64,000 bases of DNA. Source: an uncultured Erythrobacter sp. GTDB taxonomy: Bacteria > Pseudomonadota > Alphaproteobacteria > Sphingomonadales > Sphingomonadaceae. Numbering within the stretch: position 1 is the stretch's first letter; each line of letters begins with the position of its first letter. The DNA lies in the NCBI GenBank assembly GCA_947501215.1, contig CANMUS010000003.1:186001-250000 (forward strand). The letters run 5' to 3'. Shown one piece after another: positions 49,622 through 58,465 of the stretch. Both the position numbers and the translations under genes were made by a program. The notes beneath the pieces were generated by a model. The model was not told the origin of the DNA and did not search any database. It was given only the letters and a program-made list of their open reading frames with translations.

Positions 49622-50774
49622 TACTGAGCCCTTCCGGGGCGCGCCCGTAGATCCGGCGCACCTGTTCGATGGCAAAGCGGTCTGTCATTCCGGCGATGAA
49701 ATCGGCGATGTGGCGGCTGCGCTGCGGCTCGCCTTGCGGATGCTTTGCCAGCCAGTCGGCGGGCATGGTCGAGGGATCCTGGCTGTAGGCCGCATAGAGC
49801 CGCGAGATCACATCGCGCGCGCGCTCGGCCGTGGCGAGCTGTTCGGGGTGGTAGTACAGCCGGTCGTACATGAATTTCTTCAGCCGCCGTTCCTGCTCCG
49901 CCATACCGGCAGAGAAGGCCGCGAGCGGTTTGCCCGCACTGCGCACGTCATCAACGTTCCCCACGCCATCGACGCGCGATCGGGTTTCGGTCAGCAGGTC
50001 GTTGACCATCAGACCGATCTGCGTGCGGATCAGTTCACGCAACTTGCGCTCATGCGGGGCGTGAGGGAACCGCTGCTCCACCGCGCGCCACTGGTCGGCC
50101 AGCAGGTCGAGCGTGAGCAGGTCGTCGAGCTCGAGAAAACCGGCGCGCAGGCCATCGTCGATATCGTGGTTGTCGTAAGCGATATCATCGGCGAGCGCAG
50201 CCACCTGCGCTTCCAGCGAGGGCCAGGTGTCCAGTTCGAGCGGAAAGGCCGCGTCGATTTCCGCCAGTGCCCAGTTCGGTGCTGCGACCGGACCGTTGTG
50301 CTTGGCGAGGCCCTCCAGCGTCTCCCACGTCAGGTTCAGCCCGTCGTGATCGCAATAGGGGCCTTCCAGCCGCGCCAGCGTGCGGATGCCTTGCGCGTTG
50401 TGATCGTAGCCGCCGGCCTGTACCATGGCCTCTTCGAGCGCAGTCTCCCCGGCGTGGCCGAAAGGCGGATGGCCGATGTCGTGGCCCAGGCAGAGCGCTT
50501 CGGTCAGGTCTTCGTCCAGCCCCAGTTCGCGCGCGATGACCCGGCCGATCTGCGCCACTTCGATACTGTGCGTCAGGCGGGTGCGGTAGTGGTCGCCATC
50601 GGGAGCGACAAACACCTGCGTCTTGGAGCGCAGGCGGCGGAAGGCGATCGAATGGACGATGCGGTCGCGGTCGCGCTGGAATTCGCTGCGCGGCCCGCGC
50701 GTGCCTTCGCGCTCCTCAGGGAACTCGCGGCCACGCGACTTGGCGGGATCGGCAGCGTAGGGTGCTCTCGTCAT
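49614..50774 (-). CDS. dgt: dGTPase-like deoxynucleotide triphosphohydrolase
   Basis: A 386-residue HD-domain enzyme that cleaves dNTPs to nucleoside and triphosphate. RRLRSKTQVF precedes RLTHSIEV with the first metal His, GHDIGHPPFGHAGE holds the HD pair, and ADDIAYDNHDIDDGL the distal Asp. The family also goes by Dgt-like; specificity need not be dGTP. The start is ATG at 50774. Confidence 0.94.
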   Translation of the reverse strand: MTRAPYAADPAKSRGREFPEEREGTRGPRSEFQRDRDRIVHSIAFRRLRSKTQVFVAPDGDHYRTRLTHSIEVAQIGRVIARELGLDEDLTEALCLGHDIGHPPFGHAGETALEEAMVQAGGYDHNAQGIRTLARLEGPYCDHDGLNLTWETLEGLAKHNGPVAAPNWALAEIDAAFPLELDTWPSLEAQVAALADDIAYDNHDIDDGLRAGFLELDDLLTLDLLADQWRAVEQRFPHAPHERKLRELIRTQIGLMVNDLLTETRSRVDGVGNVDDVRSAGKPLAAFSAGMAEQERRLKKFMYDRLYYHPEQLATAERARDVISRLYAAYSQDPSTMPADWLAKHPQGEPQRSRHIADFIAGMTDRFAIEQVRRIYGRAPEGLSNV

Positions 50775-50870
50775 CGCGGGCGGGGTTAAGCCAGCGCACC
50801 AGCGCGGACAACGTGAACAGAGGGCGAACCCGCAATCTTATCGGCTAAAAAGCCACCCAATCAGCCGAAA

Positions 50871-50907
50871 GGAAAGGGCCGCGCGATCAATGCCGCGCGG
50901 CCCTTCC
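50871..50907. terminator. Strong hairpin terminator after the subtilase gene
   Basis: GGAAAGGGCCGCGCG pairs with CGCGCGGCCCTTCC; on the minus strand TTTCCTTTC follows. It ends the transcript of the subtilase at 50924. Another hairpin, TCGGCT/AGCCGA, is at 50841-50868. Confidence 0.75.
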
Positions 50908-50923
50908 TGTCATTCGGCTGCGA

Positions 50924-52075
50924 TCAGTTGATACCGATCGTGTCCGGATTCCCGTCCGGATCGCCATTGACGGTTCCGCCCGAACGGATGTTGCCCAGCA
51001 ACAGCAGGCCGGCAGCATGCGGGCTGGCCATCGAGGTGCCCGACAGCGTGGCATAGCCGCCGTCCTTATAAGTCGACGGAATGGCCGAACCCGGCTCCGC
51101 GAAGTCTACCGGCGGGTTGCCGTAGTTCGAGAAGCTCGACCAGCTGTCGTTGTTCTGCGTGAACGAGCTGATCGTGTAGATGTTCGGGTGGTTGGCCGAC
51201 GCCGGCGACTTGGTGGTCGCGCTGGTGCTTTCGTTGCCGGCAGCCAGCGCGAACTCGAGCCCGCCCTGGGCTGCAGCGATGACGGCATCGTTCAGCGCCT
51301 GGCTGAAGCCGCCGCCGAGCGACATGTTGGCCACGTCGTTGCCATTGTCGATGCTGGCAGCGTATTCGACACCGGCAATCACACCGCTGTTCGAACCGGA
51401 GCCGCGACGGTCAAGGACCTTGATGCCCACCACGGTCGTGCCCGGCGCCACACCGATAACGCCGATGCCATTGCCTTTGATGGCTGCGATCGTACCCGCG
51501 ACGTGCGTGCCGTGACCGTTGCCGTCGTCCGCGTTCTTATCACGGGTAGCGTTGAAGGCGCTGGACAAGGCGACATCGACATTGAGGTCGGGGTGGTCGA
51601 GATCGACACCGGTATCGATGACGAGCGCACGGCCCGCAGCGCCGCTGAGGCCGCCGCCCACGCGCGTCACACCCCACGGCGTGCTTTCGCTCGGCTGCGT
51701 GCCACCGCCACCGCTGCCCGGCTTGTTGCCGCGACCCTGCGCGGTCGCCATCACCTGGTCCTGCTCGCAGTAGGCGATGCGCGGGTTGTTCGCCTGCATT
51801 TTGGAGACGCCCTGCGCCGAGGCATTTACCGAGAAACCACGAATGGTATTCTTGTAGGTGAAGCCGACAGCGCCGCCCGCTGCCTTGGCCGAGCGGTTGG
51901 CTTCGGCCTTCACATTGCCCTTGGCGACGAGGCCGGGATTGAAGACGCAAATATAGGAATTTTCGATTTTCGCGCCCTTTGCAGGCGTCGATTGGGCATT
52001 GCCAGAATTGGCCATGCCGGCAGCGGCCAGCGCAACGAGGCTAGCGGCCGCAATGCGACCGTACGTAATTTTCAT
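50924..52075 (-). CDS. Secreted S8 subtilisin-like serine peptidase with propeptide
   Basis: A 383-residue exported protease. The signal peptide spans ~1-27 (ending SGNAQ); ~38-110 is an I9 inhibitor-type propeptide, and the catalytic domain runs ~135-375. The triad is clear: Asp154 (VIDTGVDLDHPD), His188 (GNGHGTHVAG), Ser348 (LSGTSMASPH); the oxyanion Asn is in AAGNES. Cys43 and Cys103 lie in the propeptide. ATG 52075 follows GGAAGGGACTGACAAC. It ends GDPDGNPDTIGIN, without an autotransporter or sorting domain, so it is probably released. Confidence 0.94.
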   Translation of the reverse strand: MKITYGRIAAASLVALAAAGMANSGNAQSTPAKGAKIENSYICVFNPGLVAKGNVKAEANRSAKAAGGAVGFTYKNTIRGFSVNASAQGVSKMQANNPRIAYCEQDQVMATAQGRGNKPGSGGGGTQPSESTPWGVTRVGGGLSGAAGRALVIDTGVDLDHPDLNVDVALSSAFNATRDKNADDGNGHGTHVAGTIAAIKGNGIGVIGVAPGTTVVGIKVLDRRGSGSNSGVIAGVEYAASIDNGNDVANMSLGGGFSQALNDAVIAAAQGGLEFALAAGNESTSATTKSPASANHPNIYTISSFTQNNDSWSSFSNYGNPPVDFAEPGSAIPSTYKDGGYATLSGTSMASPHAAGLLLLGNIRSGGTVNGDPDGNPDTIGIN

Positions 52076-52209
52076 GTTGTCAGTCCCTTCCCCCAGATAG
52101 GAAAAGGCAGCATGACGGCGATCCCGTCGCAATCAATATTTCGATGGTTAATTTCCGCCGAAAATCTGAGCGATGTAGCTGAAAAGACGCATTCGCATGC
52201 GCCGCTATA

Positions 52210-52899
52210 TCAATTGATTATCCAGTCGGCCGCCGCGCGGCAATGGATATCGGTGGAATCGAAGACGGGCAGGACATTGGCGCGTGTGTCGACGACCAGT
52301 TCCAGTTCTGTACACGCGAGGACGATCGCATCCGCGCCTTCCTTGTCCTTCGACGTTATAAGCGTTTTCAAGGCCCGCTCTGCATCCCGTGTGACCCGGC
52401 CCAGCATCAGCTCCTTGTAGATGATCCCGTCCACCATCTCGACATCCTCGGGATTGGGCGGAAGCAGCTCCACGCCATGGGCGATCAGACGCTGGCGGTA
52501 GAAGCTCTCAGTCATCACGGTGCGCGTACCGAGAATAGCGGCGCTCTCGCATTCGGCAGCATGCATTGCATCACCCACCGCATCGGCAATATGCAGGAGC
52601 GGGATAGAGACAGCTTCGGCCACCTGATCGTAGACCCGGTGCATGGTGTTGGCGGCAATGACTAACCCTTGCGCGCCGGCGCTTTCCAGACGCCGGGCGG
52701 AATCGACGAGGATGGCTGCGACCGCGTCCCAATCGTCGCGCTGCTTGGCTTCGTAAACCTTCGAATAATCGAGGCTTTCGATCAGCATCGGCGCGCTCGC
52801 CATCGGTGGCGCCTGCTTCTGCACGAATTTGTTGATGCGCTCGTAATAGGCGCGGGTCGAGATCCAGCTCATGCCGCCGATCAGCCCGAGTGTGCGCAA
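52210..52899 (-). CDS. Aspartate/glutamate racemase family protein
   Basis: A 229-residue member of the Asp/Glu racemase superfamily. It begins RTLGLIGGMSWISTRAYYER at TTG 52899, behind AAAGGGG. The second catalytic Cys is present in VLACTELELVV, but the first, normally in CTNTMH, is replaced: VIAANTMHRV. Relatives with one substituted Cys (for example YgeA with Thr) are known and racemise L-Asp/Glu one way, so activity is possible. It is probably not the peptidoglycan MurI. Confidence 0.85.
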   Translation of the reverse strand: MRTLGLIGGMSWISTRAYYERINKFVQKQAPPMASAPMLIESLDYSKVYEAKQRDDWDAVAAILVDSARRLESAGAQGLVIAANTMHRVYDQVAEAVSIPLLHIADAVGDAMHAAECESAAILGTRTVMTESFYRQRLIAHGVELLPPNPEDVEMVDGIIYKELMLGRVTRDAERALKTLITSKDKEGADAIVLACTELELVVDTRANVLPVFDSTDIHCRAAADWIIN

Positions 52900-52975
52900 G
52901 ATTAAACCCCTTTTACCCTGATGCAGCAGGCCCTTGACGAACCCGTCTGCGTTTCAGGGGCTTAGAACGGACGGG

Positions 52976-53957
52976 TCAAGTGCAGGTTCCTCGCTCGGCG
53001 ACCTGTTCGGTGATCCCTTGCGACGAAAGCCAATCGCGCAGGTCTTGAACGGATTCGACGGATGCCTCTTCCATCGGGATATGGCCGATACCGGGATAGC
53101 TGACGAGCGTGGCGTTCGGCAGGTGCTCCGTGAACCAAGTGGCTGCCGCATAGGGCACTAGCGCGTCCTCTTCGCCCCACATCACCAGCGCGGGCACATC
53201 GACCGCGCCGACTGCCTCGGCGGTGAACGGCACACGCTCGGTGCCGAACCGCTCGCGTGTTGCCGCGCGGTTGCCCGGATAGCGGGCCATTTCCCAATAG
53301 CGATCGACTGCTTCGGACGTGACCACAGCCTGGTTGGAAACGCTCTGCGACAGGCTGCGCTCGATCAGGCTGCGCGGAATGACCTGGCTGAGCGCCGTCC
53401 CGACGCCCGGCATGGCGGCGAGCGTGAAGGCGAGATTGCCGCCGCCTTCCCGCTCGATCGGCGCGCCCGAGGCATCGACCAGCACCAGCCCTGCGAGCCG
53501 CTCGGGATGGGCGATGGCGTAGCCCATCGCGATGCTGCCGCCCATGGAATTGCCTACCAGCACGAAGCGGTCGAGGCCGAGCGCGTCGGAAACCATGTGC
53601 AAATCGTCGACAAAGGCATTGCGGGTGTAGCCGCCGTCGGATGCGGGCCCGGTCAGCCCATGACCGCGCTGGTCGTAGCGGATCACGCGAAAATCCCTTG
53701 CGCAGGTTCTCGGCCCATGGCTGCCACGTCATCAGATCGGCATTGGAGCCATGAAGCAGGACGATTGCGGGGGCATCGCGCGGCCCTTCGTCGCGCAGAT
53801 GCACCGTGCGGCCATCGGAGAGCTTCAGCCTTTGCGAAGGTTCACCGCCGTATTTCGCCCACATCTCCTCCGCATCGGTATCGGGAACGCGGAAGATCAG
53901 GAAGGCGACAGCTATGATTGCCGCCAGGACGCCCAGAATGCGCAGCGTCCATTTCAC
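52976..53957 (-). pseudogene. Alpha/beta hydrolase, frameshifted
   Basis: A former ~325-residue membrane-anchored alpha/beta hydrolase. The first part (from GTG 53957) has a hydrophobic N-terminus and LLHGSNADLMTWQPWAENL; the second continues in another frame with FRVIRYDQRGHGLTG, LVGNSMGGSIAMG (nucleophile), ALVMWGEEDALVP and GIGHIPMEEA. One extra base in the CCC at 53695-53697 (GGG on the coding strand) breaks it at about codon 88; deleting it restores an exact family fit. Either a real lesion or a sequencing error. It overlaps the cytochrome gene by 4 bp, ending a three-gene operon. Confidence 0.85.
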
Positions 53958-54970
53958 GGCTTCATCTCACCGATCCAGCGGCTGACCACGTCCAGCCCAT
54001 CCTCGTCGACCGTTTCCTTGCCGATTTCCGGCATGGCGACGCCGGGCTCGGGGCTGGCCATGCGATAGGTCAGGATCGACTTCTCCGGCGCACCCGGAAC
54101 GATGTCGAACAAGTGACCCCCCGCGCCGCGCCCTGCGGCAACCGGCCGCTTGCCGATGCCAAGCGCATGCGGATCCTGCTGCTCCCAGCGCAGGTCGAGC
54201 CCACTGTTCGACGCGGTCGATCCGGGGCGATGGCAATGCGCGCAATTGACGTCGAGATAGGCACGCGCCGCGGAGTTCAGGCTTGCGCTCTCGCGCGCCT
54301 CCCACACCGGCAGCTGGTCCGCACCTTCGGGCATGCGGTCGAGATGTCCGGCTGCGACCATTTGCGCCAGCCATTCGCCGGACAGATTGCGCGCCTTGGG
54401 ACCGATCGGAACCACCGCATCGTCGAGCCCGTGGCATTCCTTGCACTGGTTCTTGTTCGGCACGCGGTAGCTAATCGCTTCGCCCTTCGGCGTGGTCAGA
54501 TCGACGCGCGCGCCGGCGACCGCCAGCTTAGCATCGGTCTGCTCCTCGTTCCACAGGTAGGGCAGCGCCACCCAGCCATCGGCGCGGTGCAGTAACACGC
54601 GCGTCTCGATCAGGCGGCGGTTCTCACCCTCGCCGAACACAAACGTCTTTATCAGCGCCGCGCCGACCGGCATGTCGATCAGACCCTCGCCATCGGCGCG
54701 AAACTGCGTGCCGCCAGCCCGATAGACGAAGCGCAGCTTGTCCGCCCCGTCCGAATAGAGAGGCGTGTTGAGCCGGTAGGGATAGACGTGCGGCACTGGC
54801 ACCTGCTCGCCGAGGTCGGCGAAGAAACCATAGTCCGACAGCAGGCGCGGCATCCCTGTGCCCGCGATCGCCTCGTCGTTCACTTGTTGCGGCAGCGGCG
54901 GTGTGGCCTGCACGGCAAGCGCGCCCGCAAATGCGAGCGCTGCTACGCCGAGGACCGCGCTATGCCTCAT
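53954..54970 (-). CDS. Diheme c-type cytochrome of the HNE_0200/SO2930 family
   Basis: A 338-residue exported protein with two heme c sites, CKECH and CAHCH, consistent with periplasmic electron transfer. A signal peptide (~1-22, ending ALAVQA) precedes the TPLYSDGADKLRFVYR motif. This fits the family I recall as TIGR03806, usually adjacent to a parallel beta-helix protein (TIGR03805), which it is here. Both families are of unknown function. Its start overlaps the beta-helix gene stop by 4 bp. Confidence 0.88.
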   Translation of the reverse strand: MRHSAVLGVAALAFAGALAVQATPPLPQQVNDEAIAGTGMPRLLSDYGFFADLGEQVPVPHVYPYRLNTPLYSDGADKLRFVYRAGGTQFRADGEGLIDMPVGAALIKTFVFGEGENRRLIETRVLLHRADGWVALPYLWNEEQTDAKLAVAGARVDLTTPKGEAISYRVPNKNQCKECHGLDDAVVPIGPKARNLSGEWLAQMVAAGHLDRMPEGADQLPVWEARESASLNSAARAYLDVNCAHCHRPGSTASNSGLDLRWEQQDPHALGIGKRPVAAGRGAGGHLFDIVPGAPEKSILTYRMASPEPGVAMPEIGKETVDEDGLDVVSRWIGEMKP

Positions 54971-56157
54971 CCCGCCAGCCGTGCCTCTAGCGCAGCCGGA
55001 GCGCCGATGCCGCTGCGGTCGAATTCGCCTGTCGGCTCCGCCACACTCAGCGGGCCGGGTTGCGCGCCGCCGAGACCCTTGCCCGCCTCGGTCAGGTTGA
55101 GGCTCCACCCCGCCGTGCCTTCCACGGCAGCGACCGAGCCGAGCCCGTCCCACAGGACCGGCGGCAGCTCGCCGCCGAACGCCGCGAGCAGCATCTCCGC
55201 CCCGTCGAGCTGCGGGTCGTAGCCCCCGCCATCATAGGTGTTCTCGCCGATTGTCACCTCGCGCGGCAGCGGGTCGTAGCGTTCGTCTTCGAACGGCTGC
55301 GTATAAGCGATCACCATCACCGGCGCGGTCGGATTTCCGGAGAGGATGTTGTTCTCCACCAGCACCTTGTCGTTCGCCATCACCATAATCCCGGTCCCAC
55401 GCCGCACGCCTGCCACGATATTACCGGCTGGAGCGAAGTTCGGGGTGTCGTTGGCGACGACGAGGTTGTTGGCCACGATCACATTGCCCCCGCCCATGAC
55501 CGGCAGGCCGGGAAGGTCGAACACTAGGATGCCACCCGTGTTGCGCGTGGCGACATTATGCTCGACCAGCGCGTTGCGGCTGTTCTCGATCTCGATCCCG
55601 GCGACATTGGCCTCCGCGATCGAATTGCGCACGGTGATGCCGTTCGACTGGCCCACGTAAATGCCCGCATCGCTCGCCCCGGTGACCTTCACGCCATCGA
55701 CCAGCACGCCGGTGCTTTCGACCGGATAAATGCCGTAAGCGCCGTTCTCCTCATGCGGCCCGCGCGTCCAGGTGACGCGGATGCGATGATAGACGATATT
55801 GTCCGCGCCTTTCGACTTGATCCCGTCTCCCTTGGGATTTTCCAGCGCGAAGTCCCGCACGGTCACATTGTCGCTGGTGATGAGGAACCCCTCACCCGCA
55901 CCCTGTTGCCCGGTGAAATCGAGCACCGTCCCGTCCATGCCCGCACCGCGAACGGTGACATTGTCGACATCGAGGCTAAGCCCGTCGGTCAGTGCATAGC
56001 GGCCTGCCTCCAGCACGATCTCGTCGCCCGGCTGGGCAAGGATCAGCGCCTCCTGCAAGCGCGCCTGCGCGTCCTCCCCCGGCGAGACGGTGTGCGTTTC
56101 GGCGAGCAGCGCCGATGCGCTGGCCAGCAAGGCGGCAGCGATGGTCAGTCGGATCAT
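54967..56157 (-). CDS. Parallel beta-helix repeat protein (TIGR03805-like)
   Basis: A 396-residue exported protein: signal peptide ~1-19 (ending ALLAE), then a right-handed parallel beta-helix (~20-290) with runs such as NVTVRGAGMDGTVLDF, NVTVRDFALENPKGDGI, GVLVDGVKVTGASDAGIYV, then ~290-396 of less repetitive sequence. ATG 56157 follows GGGAGAG. Such folds often bind or process polysaccharides. It is the first gene of the operon with the diheme cytochrome and hydrolase, spacing 4-bp overlaps throughout. Confidence 0.88.
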   Translation of the reverse strand: MIRLTIAAALLASASALLAETHTVSPGEDAQARLQEALILAQPGDEIVLEAGRYALTDGLSLDVDNVTVRGAGMDGTVLDFTGQQGAGEGFLITSDNVTVRDFALENPKGDGIKSKGADNIVYHRIRVTWTRGPHEENGAYGIYPVESTGVLVDGVKVTGASDAGIYVGQSNGITVRNSIAEANVAGIEIENSRNALVEHNVATRNTGGILVFDLPGLPVMGGGNVIVANNLVVANDTPNFAPAGNIVAGVRRGTGIMVMANDKVLVENNILSGNPTAPVMVIAYTQPFEDERYDPLPREVTIGENTYDGGGYDPQLDGAEMLLAAFGGELPPVLWDGLGSVAAVEGTAGWSLNLTEAGKGLGGAQPGPLSVAEPTGEFDRSGIGAPAALEARLAG

Positions 56158-56206
56158 GAGTCTCTCCCTTGCAACCCAGTGTGCCGCAAGGACTCGGGAA
56201 TGCAAG

Positions 56207-56542
56207 TCAGATGGAGAAAGCGCAGACCGCCGCGGCGCTGCCGGTGACCTCGACTACCTCCGGATCGTCCACCCGGCGCAACCGCTCGAGCAGTTCGGCG
56301 ATGGAGACCGGCACGTCGGCCTCGCCATCCTGCGGGCGCAATCGCTCCAGCTTGGCCAGTTGGCGGGGAGAGAGGCGTTCGACCATGCGGGTCGCCATGC
56401 AGTCGGCCATCGGCTCAGGCACGCCGCGAGTGGTCAGTTCGGTGACGATGCGGTCCTCGGTCCAGCTGTCGAGATTGAGGTAGAACACCAGCGCGCCGAC
56501 GCCGATCGCCAGCAGGGCCAAGATGATTACCACCTTGCGCAT
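56207..56542 (-). CDS. Hypothetical exported or membrane-anchored protein
   Basis: A 111-residue protein with a hydrophobic N-terminal helix (KVVIILALLAIGVGALVFYL) and a charged, helical rest (VERLSPRQLAKLERLRP, VSIAELLERL). Two Cys (in ADCMATRM and AVCAFSI) could pair. The start overlaps nothing and lies 4 bp from the pntB stop on the same strand, so it may be read from the pntB transcript. No family recognised. Confidence 0.65.
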   Translation of the reverse strand: MRKVVIILALLAIGVGALVFYLNLDSWTEDRIVTELTTRGVPEPMADCMATRMVERLSPRQLAKLERLRPQDGEADVPVSIAELLERLRRVDDPEVVEVTGSAAAVCAFSI

Positions 56543-56546
56543 GACC

Positions 56547-58157
56547 TCAGTCCAGCGCCTTCACGATTTCCTCGACCATTTTCTTGGCATCGGACAGCAG
56601 CATCATGGTCTGGTCCATGTAGAAGACGTCATTGTCGACGCCGGCATAGCCCACGCCGCCCATGCTGCGCTTGATGAAGAACACCTGCTTGGCCTTGTCC
56701 ACGTCGAACACGGGCATGCCGTAGATGGGCGATGACTTGTCGGTCTTCGCCGCCGGATTCACCACGTCGTTCGCGCCGATGATGAAGGCAACGTCTGCCT
56801 GCGCGAATTCGGAGTTGATGTCCTCCAGCTCGAACACGTTCTCGTAAGGCACCTGCGCTTCGGCGAGCAGCACGTTCATATGCCCCGGCATGCGCCCGGC
56901 GACGGGGTGGATGGCGTATTTCACCTCCACGCCCTTTTCTTCGAGGATGTCGGCCATCTCGCGCAGCGCGTGCTGCGCCTGCGCCACCGCCATGCCGTAG
57001 CCGGGGATGATGATGACCTTTTCCGCCTGTTCGAGCATGAACGCCGCATCCGCCGCGCTGCCCTGCTTGTAGGGGCGCTGCTCCTTCGCCTCGCCGCCAC
57101 CTGCGCCGCTGTCGTCCGCGCCGAAGCCGCCCGCGATCACGCTGATGAAGCTGCGGTTCATCGCGCGGCACATGATGTAGCTGAGGATCGCGCCCGAAGA
57201 GCCGACCAGCGCGCCGGTGATGATCATCGCCGTATTGCCGAGCGTGAAGCCCATCGCCGCCGCGGCCCAGCCCGAATAGGAGTTCAGCATCGAGACCACC
57301 ACCGGCATGTCCGCCCCGCCGATGGGAATGATCAGCAGGAAGCCGATGAGGAAGGCCAGCACCGTCAGCGCAATGATCAGCGGCATGGTCTCGGCAGGTC
57401 CGGCCATTGCGAAGAGCGCGGTGAGCACGACGATCGCCGCCAGCGTGCCGAGGTTGATGACATGGCGCGCAGGCAGCAGGATCGGCGAACCGCTCATCCG
57501 TCCCGAGAGCTTGGCGAAAGCGATGACCGAGCCGGAGAAGGTGATCGCGCCGATGGCGATGCCGAGACCCATTTCCACCTTGGAGACTGCGCCGATGCTG
57601 TCACCCACCAGCAAACCGAATGCACCCGGATTGAGATAGGCCGCCCAGCCGACCAGCACTGCAGCGAGGCCGACCAGCGAGTGGAAAGCCGCGACCAACT
57701 CGGGCATCGCGGTCATGGCGATACGGCGGGCGATGGTAATGCCGATGATTGCGCCGATGGCGATGGCGATCAGGATTTCGCCGAGGCCAAACAGGCTGAT
57801 GACCTCATAATCACTGAGGTCCGACGTCGGCACATGTGTCACCAACGTCGTCACCACGGCAATCAGCATACCGATCATGCCGAAGCGGTTGCCCGTCCGG
57901 CTCGTCGCGGGTGAGGACAGGCCGCGCAGCGCAAGGATGAAGAACACGCCTGAGACGAGATAGGCGAGCGCGACCCACGGGTTCACCGCCTCGCCGGTCG
58001 CGGCGTTCGCGGGGGTGGCAAAACCAAGCATCGTCATCGCGAGGAGCGCAGCGACGACGCGATCCATCGACCGACTGCTGAGCCACACGCGAGGGTGATG
58101 GAGTGCCGCGGCGACTGTGTCGCCTCGCAATGACGGAATGGAGAGGAAGCGTCCCAT
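56547..58157 (-). CDS. pntB: NAD(P) transhydrogenase subunit beta
   Basis: Proton-translocating transhydrogenase beta subunit, which with PntAA/PntAB drives NADPH formation. About nine membrane spans are followed by the NADP-binding domain (~320-536: IIPGYGMAVAQAQHAL, HPVAGRMPGHMNVLLAEA, NDVVNPAA). The gene is annotated from ATG 58157, which overlaps the pntAB stop (TGATG) and would be coupled. A 104-bp palindromic repeat (58032-58135) follows this start and codes residues ~8-42 without a stop; alternative starts are ATG 58067, 58037 and 58031. The normal core begins near PWVALAYLVSG, so the true start is uncertain. Confidence 0.9.
   Translation of the reverse strand: MGRFLSIPSLRGDTVAAALHHPRVWLSSRSMDRVVAALLAMTMLGFATPANAATGEAVNPWVALAYLVSGVFFILALRGLSSPATSRTGNRFGMIGMLIAVVTTLVTHVPTSDLSDYEVISLFGLGEILIAIAIGAIIGITIARRIAMTAMPELVAAFHSLVGLAAVLVGWAAYLNPGAFGLLVGDSIGAVSKVEMGLGIAIGAITFSGSVIAFAKLSGRMSGSPILLPARHVINLGTLAAIVVLTALFAMAGPAETMPLIIALTVLAFLIGFLLIIPIGGADMPVVVSMLNSYSGWAAAAMGFTLGNTAMIITGALVGSSGAILSYIMCRAMNRSFISVIAGGFGADDSGAGGGEAKEQRPYKQGSAADAAFMLEQAEKVIIIPGYGMAVAQAQHALREMADILEEKGVEVKYAIHPVAGRMPGHMNVLLAEAQVPYENVFELEDINSEFAQADVAFIIGANDVVNPAAKTDKSSPIYGMPVFDVDKAKQVFFIKRSMGGVGYAGVDNDVFYMDQTMMLLSDAKKMVEEIVKALD
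58032..58135. repeat. Palindromic dispersed repeat in the 5' end of pntB
   Basis: The left arm begins CGTCATCGCGAGG and the right arm, reverse complemented, CGTCATTGCGAGG; the arms stay similar for ~40 bp to near ATCCATCGACC/CTCCATCACC. The element is ~104 bp. Repeats with CGTCATTGCGAG ends are known to be scattered in several alphaproteobacteria; identity with a named family cannot be checked here. Confidence 0.8.
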
Positions 58158-58441
58158 CACTTCTTCTCCTTCTTTTTGTACATCGCCAGCATTCTCGCCG
58201 TCACCGCGAACCCGCCGAAGATGTTTACCGAGGCGAGCACGATGCCGAGCAGCCCCAGCCACTTCGCCCCCGGCACATCAGCCGCCGCCGCTGCGATCAG
58301 CGCACCGACGATGATCACGCTTGAGATCGCATTGGTCACCGCCATCAGCGGCGTGTGCAGCGCGGGCGTGACCGACCAGACCACGTAATAGCCGACGAAA
58401 CACGCCAGAACGAAGATCGACAGGATCGAAATGAAGTCCAT
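58157..58441 (-). CDS. pntAB: NAD(P) transhydrogenase subunit alpha part 2
   Basis: A 94-residue membrane subunit (helices IFVLACFVGYYVVWSVTP, SVIIVGALIAAAA and ASVNIFGGFAVTARMLAMY) forming the split second half of the alpha subunit. LHTPLMAVTNAISSVIIVGA is the usual motif. It lies between pntAA (25-bp gap upstream) and pntB (overlap). Confidence 0.95.
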   Translation of the reverse strand: MDFISILSIFVLACFVGYYVVWSVTPALHTPLMAVTNAISSVIIVGALIAAAAADVPGAKWLGLLGIVLASVNIFGGFAVTARMLAMYKKKEKK

Positions 58442-58465
58442 GTGCGGCCCCTCCCCGGGCCCGGA

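Noticed and set aside
58032-58135. Transposon terminal inverted repeats (IS element)
   Set aside because: No transposase or room for one; only a ~100-bp palindromic repeat fits.
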